Positions 28,101 through 35,967 of a DNA stretch of 35,967 nucleotides are shown one piece after another. The notes beneath the pieces were generated by a model. The model did no database searches, was not told the origin of the DNA, and saw only the letters and a list, made by a program, of their open reading frames with translations. The stretch's first letter is position 1. Every line of letters starts with the position of its first letter. Source of the stretch: Caldifarciminota bacterium. GTDB taxonomy: Bacteria; Hydrothermota; Hydrothermia; B15-G9. A program made the position numbers and the translations under genes. The stretch spans positions 1 through 35,967 of the forward strand of contig JALVZN010000056.1 of NCBI GenBank assembly GCA_027037615.1, in the 5' to 3' direction.

Positions 28101-31100
28101 CAGCGTCAGGTTGCTCGTCCCAAGCGAGACGCCTGAGAGCTGGTCTCCAAGCTGCACCCACAGGGTCTCTGGCGCCGTGTTAAGCATTGCGTTGTCAATC
28201 GGATAAGATGCCACAAGGTATGGCGCACGGGTATCGTAAACGAACATCAGGGTGTCGTCTATGGTGTGGTCGCCGATAACTGCCGGATCGTTCACATAGT
28301 CCCTGCCGTGCACCAGCATCATGTAAATTCCGTCAGCTGAGCCGTCCGCCGGCAGCGGGCTGACGAGGTGGTAGTTGAGCGTGTCGTTGCTTATGCTGAA
28401 TGAGCCCAAAAGTGTATCTCCATTCGGGCCAACGAGATACAGGCGCGACGAATCCGGGTTCACACCTGAGCCGCCGCGATCGTCAAGCACCACCTGCACA
28501 TCCTGAATTGAGTGGTTTATGTAGCTGCCGTCCTCAGGCGAGCTCCACACGACCACAGGCGGGTTCAGGTCGAGCGTGAACTCGTAAGATGTGCTGTCGA
28601 AGTTGCCAGCTCGGTCGTAATACTTTGCCCAGACCGTGTATCTTCCGTCCCTGACGATTGCGTTCCTGAAGCTCCACCTTATCGCAGTATCGCCCTCGAA
28701 CACCATGTTTCCTGGCACGGTAACGCCATCTGGATCGAGGACGCCGATCTGGCATGCGCCTATGTCCACACCGGACACCTCGCGCATGGTGTCATACACA
28801 TCCGTCAGCCTCATCCATGCGTAATAAACCGGGCGAGGCACGACAGAATCCTGAGACGGATAGAACATCGTCGGATAAGGCGGTCTGGTGTCGTAGATGA
28901 AATCGGACCTGCCATAAGCCATGTTCATGGCGCGGTCGTAAGCCGAAACGATGATGTTGTATTTTCCATCGTAATATCCGCCGGGCTGGAACGGGTTGGT
29001 GGGCACAAACTCGGCGGTATCGCCATACCAGTTCAAAGTGCCCGTCATGTCGCCATTCGGGCCGACGAGTGCGAAATCGATCGACGAACTGTTCGCTCCA
29101 GCAAGCGTGTCGCTGACAACCACATAAATCCGATCAATCGAATCGAGATAACTGCTGTCAGCAGGGTAGAAGGTCAGCTCAGGCGGCTGCCTGTCAACGA
29201 TGAACCGTATCGTATCCTGCACGACATTCAAAGCCTTATCGACGCCGATGACTGCGAGTTTGTAGCGGCCCTCCACATCGAAACTGCCGCTATCCACAGG
29301 CTGGATGACCAGTGCGTTCGTCACATGCACCGTATCGTTGCCGATCACCACATCGCCGGAATCCACACGGGTGATGTTTATGTCAACGGGCACGCCGTAA
29401 TGCATCAGATCCGCACCACTCGATGAGAGGTTTATGCCAGCGAGAAGATCGTTGAATTCAACCACATAAGGCCCTTCCGGCCCCTGAATTGCTGTGTCGT
29501 GTGCGGGATAACTCCACGCCAGCGTGGGCGGCCTGCGGTCTATCGCAAATGTCAGGACCTGCACGGAATCGTAGCTCCCGGAAGGCGTGTAGTTCAAAGG
29601 CCTTCCGATCATGTCGTGCGCCCTGACCTCTACATTGTAATAGCCATCGATGAGGGACGAATCCGTTATGTGGAACACAAGCGTGTCGCCGATAAACTCG
29701 TTGTAGCCGATCAGATACCTGCCGTCCGGCCCCTGAACCCGGATGTTCGTAAGTGCGGTATCGTAATTCAGGCCTGTGCCTTCATCGGCGATCAATGCGT
29801 AAATGGCCTGCGGCTGGTAGTTTATAAATCCGCTGTCGCGCGGCATGCTCCACACGAGCGATGGACCACGCGTGTCAACGATGAACTCATACTCAAGGCT
29901 GTCCATGTTGCCAGCCTTGTCGTAAAGGATTGCGTAGAATTTGTATCTTCCATCTGCAAGCGGCGCGTAAGCGGCATCTATGTCGAAGAACAGGGTATCG
30001 CCGCGCACAATCTTCTGACCCGGCACAGCCTCGCCCGTCTCAGCACGGGTCAGGCGGATAATCGAAAGCACGGAATCAACTCCAGAGCCATGAACCGAAC
30101 TGCTCAACGAGTCGGCAAACCTGACCCAGACGGAATTGACATCTCCAAGTGACAGCGAATCCGGGAACCTCTCGGTAACATAAGGCGGGCGTGTGTCGTA
30201 AGTTATGTGCACGCTGGACACGGAGACATTGTTAGCTTTGTCGTAAGCCTCAACATAGATCACATAGTCATCTGCGTCGTCCGAGCCGTTTGTGGCAAGC
30301 GGTTGAACTGGAGTGCAAACGGCCTGAATGCCGTCTATCCAGTTGACATTCAAAGGCACATCGCCGTTCGGCCCGGTGAGTGTTATCGCCGTCGTAAGCG
30401 TATCGATACCTGCAAGCGTATCGTCGAGGGAAACGGTTATCGTGTCGAGCCGATTGACCGCAACGCCGTTTTGAGGCTGCACATCGATGTTCGGCGCCAC
30501 GCGGTCGATCACGAAAGCCACGGTATCGACAAGGAAATTGAGGGCACGGTCAACGACGCTGACGCGCGCGAAATACCGTCCGTCATCAAGCGGTGAGAGC
30601 GGCACGATGCCAAGCCTGTCATTGGCCGTATCCCTGACGATGGATGTCTCAAGCAGCTGGCCGTATCTGTGGAGCGAAACTCCGCTCGAAAGGAGGTTAG
30701 CTCCGGATGTCCTGTCGCTGAGGTAGAACCAGAATGTGTCGGGCGCCTGATTGAAATACCCGTCCTCAAGCGGATACGCATTTCCGTTCACGACCGCCAG
30801 CGAGGAATCGAGGGACGGCAGCTGCGTGTCGAGCACAAAACTGAGCGTATCGACGAATCCCTTGCCGCTGTTGTCCATGCTCCGAACGATCATCGTGTAT
30901 GTGCCATCCGCAATTCCAGTGGAATCGATGTTCTCCTGAATCCTGAAGTAAAGCGTATCGCCGACAAACTCGTTGTAGCCGAGAACGATATGGTTGTCAG
31001 GGGCAATCAATGTGATCTTCGTAACCGAGGTGTCCATGAGGACCCCGCTCCCGTTATCGAAGATGCTGGCCGCCACATAGGTCGGAGGCGAGTTGATGAA

Positions 31101-34100
31101 CCCGCCATCTGGCGGCACAGTGCCGGCGAGGACCGGCGGATAAAGGTCAACGATGAAGTTATGTTCGTATTCGCTGCTGTTGCCCGCCTCATCCGTGATG
31201 TTGAACCTTGCGGTGAACCTGCCATCCTCACGAATGGTATCGGAAAGCGTGAGGTAAAGCGTATCGTTGCTAACCGTTGTTATGCCGGGTATCGCTGCGC
31301 CTCCCTGATAGGTGAGCGAGGCGGTGCTCCTGACAGGGTCAATTCCGGACACGGTGCGGCCGAAATAGCTGTCATCGAGTGCGACCCTGAGCCCGAAGAA
31401 ACTGTCTTCAATCACGGTGTCCGTCGGCATGATGAGGCTGCCGACAGGCGTGTGGGTCAGCGTATCGCGGAAGAAATCGATTCTATCGTCAACTATGCGA
31501 GGCGGCCTCGTGTCGTAAATCAGGTATGAAGTATCGACAGAGCCGTTTCCGGCCATGTCAAATCCATGCGTCTCCACTTCAACAAGTCCGTCGTCGGATC
31601 CATCTGTGGCAAGCGGCGGATCGGGCACGAACCTGACCGTTGACGGGTCGAGCCAGACCATGTTGCCGCCGATCGTGCGACCTGCATCTAACAGTCGGAC
31701 AGTCATGTCCGTCAGCATGGTGTCAGTGCCTGCCAGCGTGTCGATGACCGAGATGTCGATCGAATCGATCATGTTGAGTTTCTCGCTGTCGGGCAGCAGT
31801 GCTGAAATCGTTGGCCCTGTAAGGTCATAGACGAAGTTTATGCTGTCGCGCTTGAGGTTGTGAGCGAAATCGACCTCTTTGACGACAAAGGAATATCTGC
31901 CCTCCTCAAGTCCCGTCGGCAGGGCCATTATCAAGGTGGTATCGGCCGCGCGCCGCGTGACCGTAACGCCGCTCACGGGCAGGCCGTATCTGAGAAGGGT
32001 CAGGTCGCTCGTCGTGAGATCGACGCCTGCCGTCGCATCCCGCAACCTCGCAAATATGGTGTCAGGCCCGAATTCGGGAGAATCGAACTGGTTAAGTGCC
32101 GTGTTGCGAGGCGGATAGTAGCTCACAAGCTGAGGCACCTGCGTGTCAAATGTGAACATCAAAGTGTCGGGATTGGACGGCGACAGCGGCCTGTTGTTGT
32201 TATCCTGACCCCAGACCAGAACGGTGTAAACGCCGTCGGCAGAGCCGTCCGTCGGCAGAGTTTCCTCAAGCACGAAGACGATGGTGTCGTTCCTGACCTC
32301 GGTATGACCGAGGACTGTGCCCATGTTAGGCGTGTAAACCACGACCGAGCACGCATTGAAGTTGACGCCACTTCCGAGGTCCTGAATGAAAATCCTGATC
32401 TCGTTCGGCGGTGCGTTGACATAGGAGCTGTCCGCCGGGTCACTCCATGTGATCTGAGGCGAATTCAGGTCAACCACAAACCTGAAGCTATCCAGAGATG
32501 TGTTGCCGACGAGGTCGGCCATATAGACCCTTGCCGTGTAGCGTCCATCGGCCGCTATCGGGTTATCGAACACGAAAAAGAGCGTATCGCCGCGCCATTC
32601 GCGATGTCCCGCAATCGCAGCGCCGAACTGGTTGACGACCGAGACCTGTGTGCCGTTGGTGTCAACTCCGGACACCCACCTCAATCCGTTGGCATCCGAT
32701 GGCAGAACCCAGATCTCGCTCAGCGTGTCGGTTATGAGTGTGTCAGCGCCGCTCGCCTGCGAGTGCGAGACGACATAAGGCGGCTTTGAATCGTAGAAAA
32801 TCGTCGAAATTCGGCTCGAATCAACATTGCCCGATTTGTCGTAAGCGTAAGCCCTTATGAGATATTCGCCATCGTTTGACCCGTCTGTTGCGATCGGAGG
32901 ATACGGATAGAACACGATGGTGTCACCGAGCCATTCGTAATGGTCAAGGCCGATCGAGGTGGTGTCGGACGGGCTATCTAGCCTGTAAACCGCGAGGTGC
33001 GTGTTCTCCCTGTCAGGCCCGGCAAACAGATCCTGAATGTAGGCCGAGAATGTATTTAGCGAATTTGTCATTGTGCCGCTGTCCGGGATGAAGGCCACGC
33101 TCGGCTTTGTGGTATCGACGATGAGTACCAGCGTGTCGGTCAACAGGTTGTTGGCATGGTCGTAGCCCCAGACGATGACCTCGATCTCGCCCTCAACGAG
33201 GCTGTCGAAACGGAAACCGAGCGTATCCGGTGGCAACCTCAGGTAGTTGGCCGGTGAGGCGTTGTAGTTCTCCCAATTCACGAGGATGCTCAATCCGCTT
33301 GTCCCGAAATCTAGGCCGGATGTGGCATCGCTCAACCTAACCTTGACCGTCTTGTTGTAATCGGTCTCGAAGTTGCGGTTGAGGTAGGAGCTATCGGATG
33401 GAGCTGACCACAGAACCTGAGGCGGCTGCGTGTCATAAATGAAATGGAATGTATCCTCAACCGTTTTGCCGACATTGTCTTCCACATGAACGATTATGGT
33501 AAACTGGCCGTCCCATGTCCCATCCTCAGGGAACGGATTTTCGAGTGAGAACAGCAGGGTATCGCCCACAAAAGTGTATGTTCCGGGCACCTCACCGCCG
33601 TCAGGTCGGTAGATGTGGATGTAAGACACGGACTTGTTTATCCCGCTCCCCCTCTCAACGACGACGGCGTAGATGTTTTCCGGGCTCGCATTAACATAAG
33701 CGCTGTCAGCAGGATAGACATCGGTCACGATCGGGCTGCTCAGGTCGATGATGAATGTCGATGATGTGTCCGCAGAGTTGCCAGCGCTGTCCGTTGCCGT
33801 GACCGTTATCATGTATGTGCCCTCTTCGTTGAACCCGTATGCTGGATCGTAGAGCGTCGGATCGATCGCCCATTTCAGGGTGTCGCCATGATAGATCTGA
33901 TTACCGATCACACCCTGCCCGGTGTTCGTGTTCACAAGCCTGATGAGCGAGAAGTTGACATCGAGTCCTGAACCGGCGAAGCTGCCGAAACTGTCGTTGA
34001 CGACCGCAAATATGGTGTCGATCCCTGTCACAGAATCCTGAAAAGTTGAGCTGTCAGGCGGCCAGAATGTCGTTATGTGGGGCGGCCTTGTGTCGTAGAT

Positions 34101-35967
34101 GATCAAAGAGCGTTTGGGCGTGTAGTTTCCGGCCTTATCCACGGCATCGACGGCAAAGATATACTCGCCGTCATCTGAGCCGTCGCGCGGTATCGGCGAA
34201 AGTGGCACAAAGACCACCGTGTCCCCGCGCCAGAAAGTGGTGCCCTCGATCGTCCTCACATTGCGCTTCTCAAGTGACACGGTCGTGCCGAGCGTGTCAA
34301 CGCCGGATATGGAATCCCGAATAACCGCCATCACCGTGTCCAGCATGTTCGTCGGCGAACCGGAATCCGGTATCGTGACCACAGTCGGAGCAACCCTATC
34401 GACCGTGAACCTCACGGTGTCGAGCATCGTGTTGCCGGCCCTGTCCTGAACCGAAACGATGAGCCTGTAATGGCCGCTGTGGGCGTTTATCGAATCCGTG
34501 ATGAACGGGATGAAGAGCGTATCACCGATGTGCGTTATTGGGGAACCAAGATATGTGTCTCTGAGATAATTTTCGTAGTAGAGATGGACCGCTGCGGTAG
34601 CCCAATCGACGCCCGATGCGCTGTCCCGATAGATGCTGTCGATCACGACAGCATTGCCGTTTGCGATCGTAAAAGCCTGAAATGCCTCGCCATCGAAAGG
34701 CGAACTTGAGACGAGCGTCGGGGCATGAAGGTCACAGAGGGCTGTTACTGACGCCGTGTCGCTGTTGTATGCTGCATCGTAAGCAATTGCCGTGAAAGTG
34801 TTTATTCCCTCGACATAGGTGACAACAAGCGAGAAATTGCCCGTTATTGAATCGGCGATGGCTATGCCAATGGGGTAACCGTTGCGGAAGACGCGAACTT
34901 CGCTCCCCGGCTCGTTTACCTTCCCGTAAAGGGTATCGATGGTGTTGTTGACCAGTGTGTTGATGTAAAGTGTGTCAAAGGACGGCGACAGGTTGTCCAC
35001 GACTATCGGTGCCGATTTGACATCCGAATCGAGGGTATATGGATCGTAAGCCGTGACGACGACGGTGTATGTGCTGTCGCTGTTCTGTGCAAGGAAGTTC
35101 CCATTGTTGTCCCTTCCGTCGAATGTCAAGGAGTGGCTGCCTCCCTGCATCACAGAATCGCCGATCAGCGTCCTGACGAGTGTTGTTGTATCCCACTGTG
35201 TAGGAGAGTTATAGACCCTGACAGTCACATGAGCTTCTTCGGAGATGGAGAACTGCACGAGCGCTGCATCAGCTCGCCCATCAAGGTTGGCGGGCGAGAT
35301 AACCGAAGGTGAAACGGTCAGGGAATCGACATTTGTCGGTATCGAATTCGCTATCACATTGCCCGTGTAAAGCTCCACATTGTAGGACTCATCCTGTGCC
35401 TGAATGCTGAATGTGTAAAGGCCATCGGGTATGTTATCAGGTCCCCAATCCGTGAAGTAATTACCGTCTCCCCTATAAACATCGACGAAATCAACAACAT
35501 TCACGACCTGATTGTTGATGTCCGTTATCGTTATCGATGCGTTACCGGTAAATGCGTAAACTGGAATCAGAATTGAAACTCCCGGATCAAGGGAGTCCAT
35601 GTTTGTTACGATGAATGACCCCGTGTAGAAATGCTCAAACTTGTTCAGCACATAAGTTTCTGGTATTCCAATCCTTATGTCCTCGTTGGGCAGAGCGGTA
35701 ATGTCGATGGCCCTGTTGGCGTAGTCGAAGAACCTGAGATCCACCTGCTCAAGCCCCTGAAGGCTGCCGACAGACAGGGCGAGATAGACCGGATAGGGGA
35801 ATTCTATGATGTTATCGACATGTCCATCAGCCGAATCTACCTTTGCGTTGGCAACAAACACGCCATGACCTGCACCGTCCTGATACCACAACTGAAGATA
35901 ACCGATGCCGAGAGGCGGCTTGCGGAAAAACAGGCTGTCCTCAGGACGGTAGCTGCCTGTTACCGAA
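25128..35967 (-). CDS. Giant surface/secreted protein (at least 3,612 aa; 5' end beyond window) of tandem bacterial Ig-like domains with C-terminal FlgD-Ig-like domain
   Basis: Single open frame through the window edge: 35892-35967 is also open and adds SVTGSYRPEDSLFFRKPPLGIGYLQ before the listed TTG at 35891. About 30 domains of roughly 100-120 aa with recurrent SGVD, GDTLxF, DGxY, DxAGN and DTRPP motifs. C-terminus FRFSLPQSAHVTVTIYNLRGDKLATLEADLPMGKYLTLNWDMKNNDGQDV...KDIIIVAR. Confidence 0.93.
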   Translation of the reverse strand, partial: SVTGSYRPEDSLFFRKPPLGIGYLQLWYQDGAGHGVFVANAKVDSADGHVDNIIEFPYPVYLALSVGSLQGLEQVDLRFFDYANRAIDITALPNEDIRIGIPETYVLNKFEHFYTGSFIVTNMDSLDPGVSILIPVYAFTGNASITITDINNQVVNVVDFVDVYRGDGNYFTDWGPDNIPDGLYTFSIQAQDESYNVELYTGNVIANSIPTNVDSLTVSPSVISPANLDGRADAALVQFSISEEAHVTVRVYNSPTQWDTTTLVRTLIGDSVMQGGSHSLTFDGRDNNGNFLAQNSDSTYTVVVTAYDPYTLDSDVKSAPIVVDNLSPSFDTLYINTLVNNTIDTLYGKVNEPGSEVRVFRNGYPIGIAIADSITGNFSLVVTYVEGINTFTAIAYDAAYNSDTASVTALCDLHAPTLVSSSPFDGEAFQAFTIANGNAVVIDSIYRDSASGVDWATAAVHLYYENYLRDTYLGSPITHIGDTLFIPFITDSINAHSGHYRLIVSVQDRAGNTMLDTVRFTVDRVAPTVVTIPDSGSPTNMLDTVMAVIRDSISGVDTLGTTVSLEKRNVRTIEGTTFWRGDTVVFVPLSPIPRDGSDDGEYIFAVDAVDKAGNYTPKRSLIIYDTRPPHITTFWPPDSSTFQDSVTGIDTIFAVVNDSFGSFAGSGLDVNFSLIRLVNTNTGQGVIGNQIYHGDTLKWAIDPTLYDPAYGFNEEGTYMITVTATDSAGNSADTSSTFIIDLSSPIVTDVYPADSAYVNASPENIYAVVVERGSGINKSVSYIHIYRPDGGEVPGTYTFVGDTLLFSLENPFPEDGTWDGQFTIIVHVEDNVGKTVEDTFHFIYDTQPPQVLWSAPSDSSYLNRNFETDYNKTVKVRLSDATSGLDFGTSGLSILVNWENYNASPANYLRLPPDTLGFRFDSLVEGEIEVIVWGYDHANNLLTDTLVLIVDTTKPSVAFIPDSGTMTNSLNTFSAYIQDLFAGPDRENTHLAVYRLDSPSDTTSIGLDHYEWLGDTIVFYPYPPIATDGSNDGEYLIRAYAYDKSGNVDSSRISTIFYDSKPPYVVSHSQASGADTLITDTLSEIWVLPSDANGLRWVSGVDTNGTQVSVVNQFGAAIAGHREWRGDTLFFVFDNPIAADGRYTARVYMADLVGNTSLDSFRFVVDLNSPQITWSDPADSSYVNAPPNEIRIFIQDLGSGVNFNACSVVVYTPNMGTVLGHTEVRNDTIVFVLEETLPTDGSADGVYTVLVWGQDNNNRPLSPSNPDTLMFTFDTQVPQLVSYYPPRNTALNQFDSPEFGPDTIFARLRDATAGVDLTTSDLTLLRYGLPVSGVTVTRRAADTTLIMALPTGLEEGRYSFVVKEVDFAHNLKRDSINFVYDLTGPTISALLPDSEKLNMIDSIDISVIDTLAGTDTMLTDMTVRLLDAGRTIGGNMVWLDPSTVRFVPDPPLATDGSDDGLVEVETHGFDMAGNGSVDTSYLIYDTRPPRIVDDRIDFFRDTLTHTPVGSLIMPTDTVIEDSFFGLRVALDDSYFGRTVSGIDPVRSTASLTYQGGAAIPGITTVSNDTLYLTLSDTIREDGRFTARFNITDEAGNSSEYEHNFIVDLYPPVLAGTVPPDGGFINSPPTYVAASIFDNGSGVLMDTSVTKITLIAPDNHIVLGYNEFVGDTLYFRIQENIDSTGIADGTYTMIVRSMDNSGKGFVDTLSFVLDTQLPSLDSSLAVVNGNAYPLEDGYFNQAPDTFWFYLSDRTSGANLLSSGVSLHRYGQLLETSIVRDTANDRLGIVPLSPLDDGRYFARVSVVDRALNFLVDTVAFVIDRVAPNIDVQPQNGVAVNRLDTITVSLDDTLAGIDTLTTAITLTGPNGDVPLNVNWIDGIQAVCTPVQPLATNGSDDADDYVIYVEAYDKANNVSVSSVHITYDTRPPYVTERFPDSLSLGDVNSVWVRFADSLSSSVHGSGVDSVLSIIRLTRAETGEAVPGQKIVRGDTLFFDIDAAYAPLADGRYKFYAILYDKAGNMDSLEYEFIVDTRGPSLVWSMPRDSGFINYQPQAIYALIADEGTGLNYDTALTNIRVQGPDGRYLIGYNEFIGDTLVFHITDSSLIDGYYNVEVRAHDMIGRPLNYTPSGSYDSVQVLTFAIDRRPPTLAWSYPAHDTAIQGPEGPYVVEFNDLLAGINLSSSGADLMHYGVPVDINITRVDSGDVVIGNDTVHVTNALVIQPVDSGSFDVEGRYKLAVIGVDKALNVVQDTIRFIVDRQPPELTFYPADSSYLDSIDRIYVVVSDTLAGANSSSIDFALVGPNGDMTGTLNWYGDTAEFVPTNPFQPGGYYDGKYNIIVSAYDRAMNMAYGRSDFIYDTRPPYPTMFYPSQDSVVPRPVYYAWMRLTDVYDTMREVSGVDIGACQIGVLDPDGVTVPGNMVFEGDTAIRWSFRNAIVRDGRYTVWAKYYDRAGNFDSTSYEFTLDLNPPVVVWSSPEDGSYINHSIQDVQVVLDDRGGSGVNPDSSRLYLVGPNGDTLLGSFSISNDTLNYHLVSPLPADGSADGIYMMLVHGRDYVNDPAVIGDHTIDDTLMFVYDTRAPYLVASYPIDNAMLNTAPETLWVQLGDQLSGVSLGTSNLTLFVNGLIVPGTVYRDVIHSRLMFVPDNPLTDNEYSLVVFARDTATNEFVDTVNFIVDTQEPDVVITPGDGATVNQLTEITMSVEDNMSGVDTTLSYINVTGPNGVVAAQRYWTDNTLHFVPSPPLRTDGSDDGRYTVAGVGYDMAGNIDVNTISFIYDTRPPFVQEFYPQDIQMMPLRTVWAVVSDTLPGRAVSGVNFSASRIRLYTESGAMIPGSQIYRGDTLIWQLTDSLVTEGRYRIWVYLEDNAGNVDSAEHYFTIDLANPVVQVTYPDSAGYVKDTLARVWAAFGNAFSGMNWDSSVTRIEVLNPMGDQLPGYHTHSGDTLTFNFSVPILPNGIRDGFYTMRIFAQDNAGNSLSPLNPWVGYFIYDSRAPRVDSTVPRNGAVDYLLRDSVWASISDEYPGIDSVSGVNTATSTIELFYPDGSGVPGYGGVFRDRAVFYIYQGTNLPPGDYMMVLHLEDRAGNITDDTVRFNVGERLVITDIEPDSGAFVNRLDTVRVTICDRLGVGVDTLSSVRVYDQGGNMLPGHFEYMGPDTELTFIYVLDSTVTRSGRYFINVTPLSVDGVVGQSKTYDFMLDAVPPQVITSSVEDGDTLIRSPQELFVTVGDISGIDTANTFLRLFDPSWRPVGGHVEFRFGGKNGFNKLLGIDDGKLGDTIVFVLDSTLKVEGTYHFYSYITDIAGNTKIDTINFDYLLPIEVRTNPRSGEVVTTQLTAVYAYVKDRTGLGIQSVSVWLSHATLNDTIPGTQTMVNDTTFAWTLDQPLAVDGSDNGGYRVNVVASNGGGDVVTGTALFTYIVDQVPPPRPIISPNVPTDVWYDTLTVIGKTEPYALVTVVINDSTTRITQAGPDSIFVFDTLKLVFDTTNVLKFVAADAFGNISDTTELEVKAAPPSFSVAPSMPFTDADHVFRFSLPQSAHVTVTIYNLRGDKLATLEADLPMGKYLTLNWDMKNNDGQDVNNGPLLYVAEVEYADGTKDRKKDIIIVAR
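26350..34080 (-). repeat. Higher-order protein repeat: four-domain superunits A-B-C-D, period 1,260-1,317 bp (five complete, plus one derived superunit at 26350-27618)
   Basis: D-to-A linkers (Y-D-T/S-R/K-P-P) are encoded at 34081, 32779, 31501, 30184, 28879 and 27619; spacings 1302, 1278, 1317, 1305 and 1260 bp. The next equivalent junction (LDAVPP) is at 26350, spacing 1269 bp. Confidence 0.85.

Noticed and set aside
26350-34080. Regularly spaced repeats as a possible CRISPR or DNA satellite
   Set aside because: Periodicity is about 320 bp (domain) and 1.3 kb (superunit), always a multiple of 3 and conserved at protein level; no short direct repeats with unique spacers.
25327-34709. Many long plus-strand ORFs opposite the giant gene (for example 27336-28136, 28512-29426, 30669-31529, 31860-32789)
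   Set aside because: They lie antisense to a clearly coding frame, have His/Arg/Val-rich composition typical of shadow frames, lack recognisable motifs, and recur because the sense strand is repetitive.

Overview
The window holds about 15 protein-coding genes and shows no rRNA, tRNA or CRISPR. Gene order: (i) minus strand, a 5' fragment of a membrane protein and ftsK. (ii) Plus strand, a type IV pilus minor-pilin operon (FimT/GspH-like, PilV-like, PilW-like, PilX-like, PilY1), a small secreted protein of unknown function and a GH38 alpha-mannosidase. (iii) Minus strand, a secreted FG-GAP beta-propeller protein and a decayed transposase remnant. (iv) Plus strand, an S9 prolyl-oligopeptidase-family peptidase. 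(v) A long minus-strand run: M6-like metalloprotease, GH114/TM1410-like plus discoidin-like protein, M28 peptidase, Nudix hydrolase, PorV/PorQ-like outer-membrane protein, and a giant surface protein of at least 3,612 aa whose 5' end lies outside the window. The strongest finding is that the giant protein is not a simple Ig-like array. It reads as a four-domain higher-order repeat (A-B-C-D), with five complete A-B-C-D superunits of 420-439 aa plus flanking partial or derived units. Each junction type has its own linker signature. A PorV-like protein is encoded 11 bp downstream, and three proteins in the window end in FlgD-Ig/type-IX-like C-terminal domains, which suggests a T9SS-like exoprotein locus. 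Homology calls are from motif recognition only; no searches were run.
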